This document shows, in pieces, positions 1-6,780 of a DNA stretch of 7,673 bases. The translations under genes were made by a program, and so were the position numbers. Below the pieces are notes generated by a model that was not told the DNA's origin, ran no database searches, and worked only from the letters and a program-made list of their open reading frames with translations. Origin of the DNA: an uncultured bacterium (GTDB lineage: Bacteria > Actinomycetota > Coriobacteriia > Coriobacteriales > Coriobacteriaceae); assembly GCA_905215275.1 (NCBI GenBank), contig CAJMPE010000094.1:1-7673 (forward strand), given 5' to 3'. How positions within the stretch are numbered: position 1 is the stretch's first letter; every line of letters begins with the position of its first letter.

Positions 1-77
1 ATTCCGTCATTTGCTACGATGCGCCCGACGATGAGGGCGAGGCGGCCTGCCGCGCCCTTGGAGCCGAGCTCGCCTAG
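1..77 (+). CDS. C-terminal end of an unidentified protein (partial)
   Basis: An open frame enters from the left edge and ends at TAG 75-77. The readable tail is SVICYDAPDDEGEAACRALG followed by AELA. It is acidic and alanine-rich with GC-rich third positions, as expected for a real gene in this genome. A strong terminator hairpin begins 57 nt after the stop, which supports a true gene end here. Too little is visible to name a family, and I do not recognise it. Confidence 0.5.
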   Translation, partial: SVICYDAPDDEGEAACRALGAELA

Positions 78-134
78 CGGCAATGAGCTCCGCCCGCAAC
101 GCGCTCTGCACCAAAACACATTCGCGTCCCAACA

Positions 135-169
135 AAAACGGGAGCCGGATCACATCCGGCTCCCGTTTT
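135..169. terminator. Bidirectional intrinsic terminator between convergent genes
   Basis: A perfect 16-bp inverted repeat (arms 135-150 and 154-169) is separated by a 3-nt CAC loop. The GC-rich core is GGGAGCCGGAT. The arms start with AAAA and end with TTTT, so either strand gives a GC-rich stem followed by a U tract: four U reading right, five U reading left. It lies between the gene ending at 77 and the ATPase gene ending at 195, which converge on it. It very probably serves both. Confidence 0.9.
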
Positions 170-194
170 CTGCTATGTCAGTCATATAAAGCGG

Positions 195-947
<753 letters not shown>

Positions 948-959
948 GATAGGACCTCC

Positions 960-2321
960 TTACAGACCGGCGATGTGGTCGGCGGGCGTCGCGACAACCT
1001 GTCCGGCGCTCTGGGCGGGACGCTTCTTCTTGGTCTCGGTCGTGCCCAAAAGCCTCGCCTCAAGACCGCTCACCAAGCGCGCAAGCGGCAGGGTAATGAC
1101 CAGATAGAACAGGGCAGCAACCACATATGGCGTAATGGAGCCCGTCGTTGCCACGATGGTGCGGGCGTTCATGACGATCTCGACCACGCCCACGGCGGCG
1201 AGCAGCGACGTATCCTTGTAGAGCAGGATAAACTCGCTGGTCAGCGTAGGCAAAACATTGCGGAATGTCTGCGGAATCATAACGTAGAGCAGCGTCTGGA
1301 AGGCATTCATGCCCAGCGAGCGCGCGGCCTCGTTCTGGCCCTTGGGGATCGACTGAATACCGGCACGGAAAATCTCGCACAGGTACGCAGACGAGTTCAT
1401 GGCCATGACGATAACGCCCAAGACGTAGTCGTCAACCTTGACGCCGGCAAGCGGCAGGCCAAAGAATGCAATGTAAATCTGCAGGAACGCCGGCGTACCG
1501 CGGATGATATTCACATAGATGCCGGCAAGGCAACGAAGGATGCGCGACTTGGAAATGCGCATGAGCGACAGCGCAAAGCCAAAGGGAATGGCCAACGGAA
1601 ATGCCACGAGCACGATCGAGAGCGACATAAGGAAGCCCTTAAAGACGATCGGCAGGCTCTGGACCAAAATGACCGGGTTCAAGAACAGGCGCAAGAACAT
1701 ATTGGAGTTCCAGGCCTCGACCCACGGCTGCTCCTTAAGATCGGCCAGGAAGTTATCGAATGCCGTCACGCCCTTAATCTCGACAGAAGGAATCTTGGAA
1801 ATCTTCTTGGTCGTACCGTCGGCGAGCGTATAGGTGCCGCTAAAGGCCTCATCGCCGCCCTCGACGGGAAACGTCACGCCGTAAACCTCGACACGGAAAA
1901 AGCCGCCGGCAGGCGCCGTCTCGCCAAAGTCGATCTTGAGCGTCTGGCCGTCAGCCTTGCACGTGGGCTTCATGGGCGTACGATCCATGAGGTCCTCGCC
2001 CGAGAGCATCGTCAATCGCGTGTCATCGGTACCAAACGTCGTGCCGTCGACAAACGTCAGCGAAAGACCACTCAGTTCCTCGTCGGCATCGGCCTGGACC
2101 TCCCAGGTAATGCGCGTCTCGGTGCCGCCGACCACAGCGCTGCCCGAACCGGTGTTGGGTCGGGCGGTAATCTTTGCGGTCTCAAGCGCCTGGGCGGTCG
2201 TGGGCGCATATGCCCCCACGCACACCAGCACGAGCGCCACGGCCATGGCGCAGGCTAGCTTTTGGAGCAAGGCGGGCAGTGGAAAACGCTGCTCCGCAGC
2301 CCCTTCGTTCAATCGAGACAA
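960..2321 (-). CDS. Polar amino acid ABC transporter permease with N-terminal extracytoplasmic domain
   Basis: Using the TTG start at 2319-2321, the protein has 453 residues, about twice the 215-240 of an ordinary GlnP/HisM permease. Residues 21-45 form a signal peptide or anchor (basic residues, a hydrophobic run, then a TTAQA site of AxA type). Residues about 46-210 are a soluble, strand-rich segment (TRITWEVQAD, GFFRVEVYGVTFPV, FSGTYTLADGT). The classical permease fold follows from about 222: GFLMSLSIVLVAFPLAIPFG, then YVNIIRGTPAFLQIYIAFFG, then the ATPase-docking EAA loop EAARSLGMNAFQTLLYVMIP plus Q (331-351), and further membrane spans to about 420. TTG is preferred because AGGAG (2327-2331) precedes it by 5 nt and the signal peptide begins properly. 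The longer ATG at 2427-2429 lies at the edge of the 2383-2423 hairpin and would encode a proline/cysteine-rich leader. The permease identity is firm; the role of the extra domain is unknown. Confidence 0.93.
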   Translation of the reverse strand: MSRLNEGAAEQRFPLPALLQKLACAMAVALVLVCVGAYAPTTAQALETAKITARPNTGSGSAVVGGTETRITWEVQADADEELSGLSLTFVDGTTFGTDDTRLTMLSGEDLMDRTPMKPTCKADGQTLKIDFGETAPAGGFFRVEVYGVTFPVEGGDEAFSGTYTLADGTTKKISKIPSVEIKGVTAFDNFLADLKEQPWVEAWNSNMFLRLFLNPVILVQSLPIVFKGFLMSLSIVLVAFPLAIPFGFALSLMRISKSRILRCLAGIYVNIIRGTPAFLQIYIAFFGLPLAGVKVDDYVLGVIVMAMNSSAYLCEIFRAGIQSIPKGQNEAARSLGMNAFQTLLYVMIPQTFRNVLPTLTSEFILLYKDTSLLAAVGVVEIVMNARTIVATTGSITPYVVAALFYLVITLPLARLVSGLEARLLGTTETKKKRPAQSAGQVVATPADHIAGL

Positions 2322-2326
2322 GGTGG

Positions 2327-2331
2327 CTCCT
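2327..2331 (-). promoter_or_regulatory. Ribosome binding site supporting the TTG start of the permease
   Basis: On the minus strand AGGAG stands 5 nt before TTG 2319-2321. No comparable purine run precedes the upstream in-frame ATG at 2429, whose 5' flank is the end of the binding-protein gene. This site therefore decides the start in favour of TTG. An internal ATG at residue 26 would lose the basic part of the signal peptide. Confidence 0.6.
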
Positions 2332-2382
2332 ATCGTAGAAGTTGCCGGCAAAACGAGACGGAAGCACTCTCCGTCAAGAGAA

Positions 2383-2423
2383 GCGCAAAGGCCCTCTCCG
2401 CAAAACGGAAAGGGCCTTTGCGC
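2383..2423 (-). terminator. Intercistronic hairpin between binding protein and permease (attenuating or mRNA-stabilising)
   Basis: Two 18-nt arms (2383-2400 and 2406-2423) flank a 5-nt loop. The core is GCGCAAAGGCCC, and there is one non-Watson-Crick position. It starts 15 nt downstream of the binding-protein stop. No clean U tract follows on the minus strand (next bases TTCTCTTG), so it is probably a partial terminator or a 3' end-protecting stem rather than a full stop. Known ABC importer operons often use such a stem to make much more binding protein than membrane protein; applying that here is inference. Confidence 0.7.
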
Positions 2424-2424
2424 A

Positions 2425-2447
2425 ATCAAGTAGCTATTTTACTTGAT
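2425..2447 (-). repeat. Small inverted repeat overlapping the binding-protein stop codon
   Basis: The 8-bp arms ATCAAGTA (2425-2432) and TACTTGAT (2440-2447) have a 7-nt loop. The last two sense codons and the TAA stop (2439-2441) lie within or beside the right arm. It sits 1 nt from the larger 2383-2423 hairpin, so the transcript would carry two stacked stems at the end of the gene. It is AT-rich and weak alone; it may help the larger stem or be chance. Confidence 0.45.
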
Positions 2448-3299
2448 GTTGTACTTAGCCATGAGGGCGTCGACGGTACCGTCGTCGGTCAGGTCCTTGA
2501 TGGCCTGGTTGATGTCGTCCTTGAGCTTGGTGTTGCCCTGGTTGATGGCGATGGCGTACTCCTCGCCGGTGCTGATCTGCTTGATGGTCTGGCAGGTGTT
2601 GAACTGCTCGGCGGTCAGCTGGCTGGCAACGGAGCGGTTGGTGACTACGGCGTCGCCCTTATCGGACTGCAGGGCGCTGAAGCACTCGGTAGCGTCCTTG
2701 TAGGGGACGATCTTGGCCTTGGGGAAGTTCTCCTGGGCAAAGGACTCGGCGGTCGAGCCAGACTGAACGATGATGGTAGCGTCGGCGTTGTTGAGCTTCT
2801 CGCTGTAGTTGTCGGCCGTGATGTCGGTGTTATCGACCTTGGTCACGATAGCCTGATCGTCCATGTAGTAGGAATCGGAGAAAGTGACTTCCTTCTCACG
2901 CTCGGGCGTGTCGGTGATAGCCGCGATGGAGACGTCGTACTTAGCGCCCGAAGCGACACCGGGTACGAGTGTGTCGAAGTCATTGTTGACGTACTCGACA
3001 TCCAGGCCCAGCTTGTCGCCGATAGCCTTGATGAGCTCAAGGTCAAAGCCCTGATAATCGCCGTTGTCATCCTTGTACTCAAACGGAGCGTACTCGGCAG
3101 AGGTGCCGACGGTCAGCGTACCGTCCTTGACGAGCGCGTACTCCTTGGAGCCGTCGACCTTCTCGACCTTAGCGTCGTCAGAGCTGCTGGAACCGGCATC
3201 AGAACCAGAGGTGGCGTTGGACGAGCCGCAGCCCGTCAGTGCAAGGGCGATCGCCATGGCGCCCGTGGCGGCAAATGCGCCAAGCTTCTTCAGCTTCAT
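2439..3299 (-). CDS. Polar amino acid ABC transporter, substrate-binding lipoprotein
   Basis: A 286-residue extracytoplasmic receptor of the PBPb (SBP_bac_3) family that feeds the adjacent permease. It has a lipoprotein signal peptide (MKLKKLGAFA, hydrophobic core, lipobox LTGC with lipidated C24). A Ser/Asp-rich flexible linker (25-43) follows, then the bilobed domain: GTLTVGTSAEYAPFEY (60-75), GFDLELIKAIGDKLGL, YDVSIAAITDTPEREK with the carboxylate-binding Arg at R134, FSDSYY, VQSGST (179-183). The hinge-side ligand position, usually Asp in GDAVVTD, is Asn here (N221). The start ATG 3297-3299 is fixed by AAGGAG with a 7-nt spacer and by the signal peptide; the in-frame ATG at 3428 would bury the signal under 43 extra residues and lies upstream of the promoter. 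Two further cysteines (C206, C236) are present. An alpha-amino acid ligand is likely; which one is not determinable. Confidence 0.95.
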   Translation of the reverse strand: MKLKKLGAFAATGAMAIALALTGCGSSNATSGSDAGSSSSDDAKVEKVDGSKEYALVKDGTLTVGTSAEYAPFEYKDDNGDYQGFDLELIKAIGDKLGLDVEYVNNDFDTLVPGVASGAKYDVSIAAITDTPEREKEVTFSDSYYMDDQAIVTKVDNTDITADNYSEKLNNADATIIVQSGSTAESFAQENFPKAKIVPYKDATECFSALQSDKGDAVVTNRSVASQLTAEQFNTCQTIKQISTGEEYAIAINQGNTKLKDDINQAIKDLTDDGTVDALMAKYNIK

Positions 3300-3356
3300 A
3301 ATCAGTCTCCTTCCGGTGACCCCGTTTGATTCAGAGGTCTGCAAAAACTGTTGGAT

Positions 3357-3385
3357 ATTATGCACCCGTAAATGCGAAACTGCAA
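3357..3385 (-). promoter_or_regulatory. Sigma-70-type promoter for the ABC importer operon
   Basis: On the minus strand TTGCAG (3380-3385) and CATAAT (3357-3362) are separated by exactly 17 nt. The -10 matches consensus at five of six positions and the -35 at three of six. Transcription would start near 3350, giving a leader of about 50 nt before the ATG at 3299. The region is markedly AT-rich compared with its surroundings. An imperfect dyad (CAATCA, 6 nt, TAATTG) abuts the -35 and could be an operator, but this is weak. Confidence 0.6.
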
Positions 3386-3446
3386 TTAGAAAACTGATTG
3401 AAACAAACCCATAACGTGAATGGAACACTCCACTTTGTGACAGTCA

Positions 3447-4313
3447 TTACTGCTGCAATGACCTTAATAGCGTAATTTCCGCTGCATAACCTGCAAGTTC
3501 GTTAGGCGTCTCCAAAATGAATGGAAGCGCACGCAAGCGGCTATTCAATACAATATTCTGCATAACCTGCATACCGCCGCCAAACTCTTCACTACCCAGA
3601 TAGCCCTTACCGATGCATTCGTGGCGGTCCTTATGGGCGCCGCAGGGATTCTTGGAGTCATTGATGTGCACGGCGCGCAGGCGCTCGATACCCACCACAC
3701 GATCGAACTCGTCAAGCACACCGTCAAGATCGCAGACGATGTCATAGCCGGCGTCATTCACATGGCAGGTGTCCAGACACACGCCCAGCTTGGCCGACAG
3801 CTCGGGGCGCTTGTCGGCAACGCCCTCGATGATGAGCGCCAGCTCCTCAAAGCTGCGGCCCACCTCGGTGCCCTTGCCGGCCATGGTCTCGAGCAACACC
3901 GTCGTCTGCTGGCCCTCAAACATCACCTGGCACAGGGTGTCGACGATCATCTGAATGCCGGCATCAGTCCCCTGCCCCACATGTGCGCCGGGGTGAAAGT
4001 TGTAGTAGTTGCCGGGCAGTGCTTCCAGACGCTGCAAGTCTTCGGCCATTGCCTCCAAGGCAAACTCACGCGCCCGCTCTTTGGCAGAACAGGGGTTGTA
4101 GGTATAGGGGGCATGCGCCACGAGTGGGCCGAAGTCGTTTTGCTCCATAAGCTCGCGCAGGGCCGCCACGTCATCCATGTCAAGGTCTTTCGCCTTGCCA
4201 CCACGCGGGTTGCGCGTAAAGAATGCAAAGGTATTGGCGCCAATGGATAGCGCCGTCTCCCCCATCGCCCGATAGCCCTTCGTCGTCGAAAGATGGCACC
4301 CAATCGTCAGCAT
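3447..4313 (-). CDS. nfo: Deoxyribonuclease IV (AP endonuclease, endonuclease IV)
   Basis: This 288-residue base-excision repair enzyme incises DNA 5' of abasic sites using a trinuclear zinc centre in a TIM barrel. The N-terminus is of family type (IGCHLSTTKGYRAMGETALS, then NTFAFFTRNPRGGKAK). All expected metal ligands are visible: H67 (VAHAPYTYN), H107 (NFHPGAHVG), E142 (LLETMAGKGTE), D181 and H184 (LDTCHVNDAGYD), H216 (VHINDSKN), D229 and H231 (HKDRHECIGKG), E268 (FILETPNE). The length matches the family (about 280). ATG 4311-4313 follows GGGGGAG with a 6-nt spacer. That site lies at the edge of the first copy of the 86-nt hairpin element, so translation could be influenced by it. No convincing terminator is seen after the stop, and the importer promoter starts about 60 nt downstream. 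Confidence 0.97.
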   Translation of the reverse strand: MLTIGCHLSTTKGYRAMGETALSIGANTFAFFTRNPRGGKAKDLDMDDVAALRELMEQNDFGPLVAHAPYTYNPCSAKERAREFALEAMAEDLQRLEALPGNYYNFHPGAHVGQGTDAGIQMIVDTLCQVMFEGQQTTVLLETMAGKGTEVGRSFEELALIIEGVADKRPELSAKLGVCLDTCHVNDAGYDIVCDLDGVLDEFDRVVGIERLRAVHINDSKNPCGAHKDRHECIGKGYLGSEEFGGGMQVMQNIVLNSRLRALPFILETPNELAGYAAEITLLRSLQQ

Positions 4314-4329
4314 CTCCAGCTCCCCCTCA

Positions 4330-4415
4330 TCAGTTGCGGTGAAATAGTTCCTGTTTGGCCCCTATTCTGCCGCAAACAGGAACTATTCCACCGCAACTTA
4401 TAAAAGGGGCATCAG
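4330..4415 (-). repeat. Copy 1 of an 86-nt palindromic element, upstream of nfo
   Basis: It is identical to 5511-5596 except at two positions (A4342 versus G5523, C4397 versus G5578). Arms 4332-4357 and 4373-4398 form a 26-bp stem, with core GTTCCTGTTTG, around a 15-nt loop. The single mismatch is A/C as plus-strand RNA but a G-U wobble as minus-strand RNA, the sense of the neighbouring genes. The right flank is TTATAAAAGGGGCATCAG. The direct repeat CATCAG occurs at 4328-4333 and 4410-4415. No U tract follows the stem on either strand, so it is not an ordinary terminator. It encodes no protein. It sits 17 nt before the nfo ATG. Confidence 0.9.
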
Positions 4416-4479
4416 AGATGCGGGCCACCAAGCACCACGGTCGCCAGTGTCATGATCCCCTATGCGTCAGCGCCAAGTC

Positions 4480-5499
4480 CTAGAGGGCTAGACGGATTGC
4501 ATCGATAATGCGCGCGCAACGCTGTGTGGCGGCAAGGGGCATGACGGGACTCTCGAGTTTCCCTGCCAGGATGAGCTGGGTCGCATGCTGGATTTCGCCG
4601 TAGAAATCATCGACCTCAAACGGGGCATTTATTTCGAGCATTCGCCCGTCGGAGTACTTCACATGGGCGAGCTCGGGGCGATGGAGGCGCTCGATCTCCA
4701 ACGAGCCCCGCTCGCAGGCAATCGTTAAGCGGCTTTCATATGCTGCTTTGCCGTCGCAAACCATATGAATGGGTATGCCGCCGACGCTCATATGGATCTC
4801 ATCGGCCCAATCCACGCGGCCGCCCGATACGTCACGCCAGCGAACTTCACGGGACGAAACATCGCACGCACCCGCAAGCAGTTCCTCAAACCACCCGACC
4901 GCATAGCAGCCCATGTCATATAGACAGCCACCCTGCAACGGATCGAGCAGATAACTCGAAGGGGGCTCACCATAATCGAGTTTTTGCACGCTTTCGATCG
5001 AGACGATACGGCCGAGCTCGCCCGACGCAAGCAAGCCCTTCACGCGAGTGCGCATCGGGCAAAACCGATTCTTCATCGCCTCCATAAACAGTACGCCGCG
5101 CTCACGGGAAACGGAGGCGATCGCATGAGCCTCTTCTTCATTCAAAACGGCCGGCTTTTCGCACAGTACGGCCTTTCCCGCGCGCAGTGCCCGACAGACC
5201 CAATGCGTATGCATGCCATGTGGAAGAGCCAAGTAGATTGCGTCGACATCGGGGGCGGCAATCAGCGCATCATAAGCCGCATCGCCGCTATCGTCAGCCG
5301 TGGCATAACTGTGCGCGGCATCAATCGAAAACGCCCTGCAAAACTCCTCAACATGCGAAGGAGTGCGACCGGCGGCAGCCACAAGCCGTGCCCCGTCCAC
5401 CTCCTTGAGCGACGATGCAAATCGATGCGAAATGCGCCCAGCGCCCAAAACGCCCCAACGAACCTCACGTAAATCATCACATGAATCCCGATGGCCCAC
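4480..5499 (-). CDS. Gfo/Idh/MocA family NAD(P)-dependent oxidoreductase
   Basis: A 339-residue dehydrogenase with an N-terminal Rossmann domain (RWGVLGAGRISHRFASSL, glycines G19 and G21). The family EKP motif is present (VLCEKPAVLNEEEA, K115 the expected catalytic lysine), preceded by AIYLALPHGMHTHW. The C-terminal alpha/beta domain holds GGCLYDMGCYAVG (190-202), where the usual GxxxDxGxH/Y pattern is met by D195 and Y199. The GGxxYDxGCYA form resembles the dihydrodiol dehydrogenase-like branch acting on sugars or diols; the substrate is unknown. GTG 5497-5499 is preferred: AGGGGG (5505-5510) precedes it by 5 nt. The longer TTG frame start at 5577 would place 26 codons inside the 86-nt hairpin repeat. 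It lies between an aldo/keto reductase and nfo on the same strand. Oxidoreductase class is firm, physiology is not. Confidence 0.92.
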   Translation of the reverse strand: MGHRDSCDDLREVRWGVLGAGRISHRFASSLKEVDGARLVAAAGRTPSHVEEFCRAFSIDAAHSYATADDSGDAAYDALIAAPDVDAIYLALPHGMHTHWVCRALRAGKAVLCEKPAVLNEEEAHAIASVSRERGVLFMEAMKNRFCPMRTRVKGLLASGELGRIVSIESVQKLDYGEPPSSYLLDPLQGGCLYDMGCYAVGWFEELLAGACDVSSREVRWRDVSGGRVDWADEIHMSVGGIPIHMVCDGKAAYESRLTIACERGSLEIERLHRPELAHVKYSDGRMLEINAPFEVDDFYGEIQHATQLILAGKLESPVMPLAATQRCARIIDAIRLAL

Positions 5500-5504
5500 G
5501 ACAG

Positions 5505-5510
5505 CCCCCT
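5505..5510 (-). promoter_or_regulatory. Ribosome binding site fixing the GTG start of the Gfo/Idh gene
   Basis: On the minus strand AGGGGG lies 5 nt before GTG 5497-5499, directly after the 3' arm of the second hairpin element. The octamer AAGGGGGC (5504-5511) is complementary, with one G-U pair, to GCCCCTTT (5584-5591) on the other side of the hairpin. The site could therefore be closed by an outer stem. Confidence 0.55.
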
Positions 5511-5596
5511 TCAGTTGCGGTGGAATAGTTCCTGTTTGGCCCCTATTCTGCCGCAAACAGGAACTATTCCACCGCAAGTTATAAAAGGGGCATCAG
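5511..5596 (-). repeat. Copy 2 of the 86-nt palindromic element, upstream of the Gfo/Idh gene
   Basis: Arms 5515-5538 and 5554-5577 form a perfect 24-bp stem around the loop GCCCCTATTCTGCCG (5539-5553). One end overlaps the stop codon of the aldo/keto reductase (TGA at 5593-5595). The other abuts the Shine-Dalgarno of the Gfo/Idh gene, so the element fills the whole intergenic gap. It shares 84 of 86 bases with copy 1. TCAG occurs at both ends (5511-5514, 5593-5596), as in copy 1. This could be a target duplication or part of the unit. Confidence 0.9.
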
Positions 5597-6780
5597 GAGC
5601 ACGTCTTGCAAAAGGCTTTAAGCGCGGCCGTTACGGGGCCAGGCTGGAAACGTCGGCGCACATCGTCGAGACGCTCGGGAATATCGATGTGCTGCGGGCA
5701 GTGACGTGCGCATTTGCCGCACTTGACGCAATTGCTCACCAGCTTGGGCTCGTTCGTCCGCACCGCGCTCGCCGTAAAGTATTGAGACAGCCCCGTAAAC
5801 CAACTATGCGCGTAGCTCGCATTGTAGGCGCCAAAGCAACCGGGAATATTGATGCCCTTGGGGCACGGCATGCAGTAGCCGCACCCCGTACAGGGCACGC
5901 GATTCGATTTCTCAAACTCTCCCAGCACACGTGCGATGGTATCGAGCTGCTCTGTCGTCATCGAATCCGGCAGCGCACGATCCGCCAATGCCGCGTTCTC
6001 GTCCACCTGCGCGGTATCGGTCATACCCGAAAGCAGCATCGTGACTTGAGGATGGTTCCACACCCACGAAAGGCCCCAAGCAGCCGGCGTCTTCAGGTAA
6101 GGATCGCGTACGTCATCGAGCACGGCGCGGGCCCGCGGAGGCAGTTTGCCCGCCAGGCGTCCACCCAAAAGCGGTTCCATCACAAACACCGCGAGCCCGC
6201 GCTCGGCGGCTGCCATGAGTCCCGCCGTTCCCGCTTGGTAGCGCTCTCCAGCGTAGTTGTACTGGATCTGGCAAAAATCCCAGTCATACGCGTCAAGCAT
6301 CGTTAGGAAGTCCGCCGCACTGCCGTGGTACGAAAAACCTATCTGGCGAATACGCCCCGCAGCCTTTTGGTGCGCAATCCAGTCCTCGATACCCAACGCT
6401 ACCACGCGCTCCCACTGCGCGGGCGAGGTGATGTTGTGCATAAGGTAATAGTCGATATGGTCAGTCCGCAAACGGCGCAGCTGCTCGTCGAAGAACCGAT
6501 CGAAATCCTCCGCACATTTGCACGAAGCGTGCGGCAGCTTGGTCGCGAGCAAAACCTGGTCGCGCAGACCCAGGCGCTCAAGCGAAGCTCCCACACAAGC
6601 TTCGTTACCGGGGTAGAGATAGGCCGTGTCCAGATAGGTTATTCCTTGCTCCACCGCACGGGAAATGATGGCATCGGCCGTCTTCGCATCGGGGTGTCCC
6701 GGCGCACCGGGAAACCTCATGCAGCCCAGTCCCAGCACCGAGATACGGTTGCCGCTTTTGGGGTCAACGCGATATTGCAC
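5593..6780 (-). CDS. Aldo/keto reductase with C-terminal 2x[4Fe-4S] ferredoxin-like domain
   Basis: This 395-residue protein is a TIM-barrel reductase (about 1-280) fused to an iron-sulfur tail. The aldo/keto tetrad is present: D51 and Y56 in LDTAYLYPGNE, K81 in LATKLPH, H115 in YYLMHN. The tail has CTGCGYCMPCPKGINIP (C297, C300, C303, C306) and CVKCGKCARHCPQHIDIP (C351, C354, C357, C361), enough for two clusters, and ends CKTCS with one more CxxC (C391, C394). Such fusions are common in anaerobes, where the tail probably passes electrons to or from ferredoxin or flavin partners; the substrate is unknown. The start is GTG 6778-6780 with AGGAGG 4 nt upstream, and the next residues (QYRVDPKSGNRISVLGLGCM) are the normal family N-terminus. 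The hairpin element follows at once, with no clear terminator. No convincing promoter was found upstream. Confidence 0.95.
   Translation of the reverse strand: MQYRVDPKSGNRISVLGLGCMRFPGAPGHPDAKTADAIISRAVEQGITYLDTAYLYPGNEACVGASLERLGLRDQVLLATKLPHASCKCAEDFDRFFDEQLRRLRTDHIDYYLMHNITSPAQWERVVALGIEDWIAHQKAAGRIRQIGFSYHGSAADFLTMLDAYDWDFCQIQYNYAGERYQAGTAGLMAAAERGLAVFVMEPLLGGRLAGKLPPRARAVLDDVRDPYLKTPAAWGLSWVWNHPQVTMLLSGMTDTAQVDENAALADRALPDSMTTEQLDTIARVLGEFEKSNRVPCTGCGYCMPCPKGINIPGCFGAYNASYAHSWFTGLSQYFTASAVRTNEPKLVSNCVKCGKCARHCPQHIDIPERLDDVRRRFQPGPVTAALKAFCKTCS

Noticed and set aside
2322..2429. N-terminal extension of the permease starting at ATG 2429
   Set aside because: It begins at the edge of a hairpin, has no ribosome binding site, and places a proline/cysteine-rich leader ahead of a good signal peptide. 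TTG 2321 with AGGAG is better.
2262..3329. Open plus-strand frame of 355 codons antisense to the binding-protein gene
   Set aside because: The repetitive Val/Leu/Gly/Asp composition is a mirror of the opposite strand's codon use. It spans the intercistronic hairpin and has no recognisable domain.
3300..3428. N-terminal extension of the binding protein starting at ATG 3428
   Set aside because: It would read through the promoter and place 43 residues before a perfect lipoprotein signal peptide. ATG 3299 has AAGGAG at 7 nt.
3300..3446. T-box, riboswitch or arginine-repressor box in the binding-protein leader
   Set aside because: The leader after the predicted start is only about 50 nt and shows no T-box sequence or complex fold. 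The AT-rich dyad near the -35 is too imperfect to name an operator.
3438..3446. Palindrome TGACAGTCA just after the nfo stop as a terminator
   Set aside because: Only a 4-bp stem with a 1-nt loop and no U tract, so far too weak.
4330..4415. Reading the 86-nt elements as ordinary intrinsic terminators
   Set aside because: The stems are long enough, but no U tract follows either arm on either strand. The 15-nt loop and the near-identical flanks are also unlike a terminator.
5500..5577. N-terminal extension of the Gfo/Idh protein starting at TTG 5577
   Set aside because: The extra codons are the duplicated hairpin element itself. GTG 5499 has a good ribosome binding site just outside the element.
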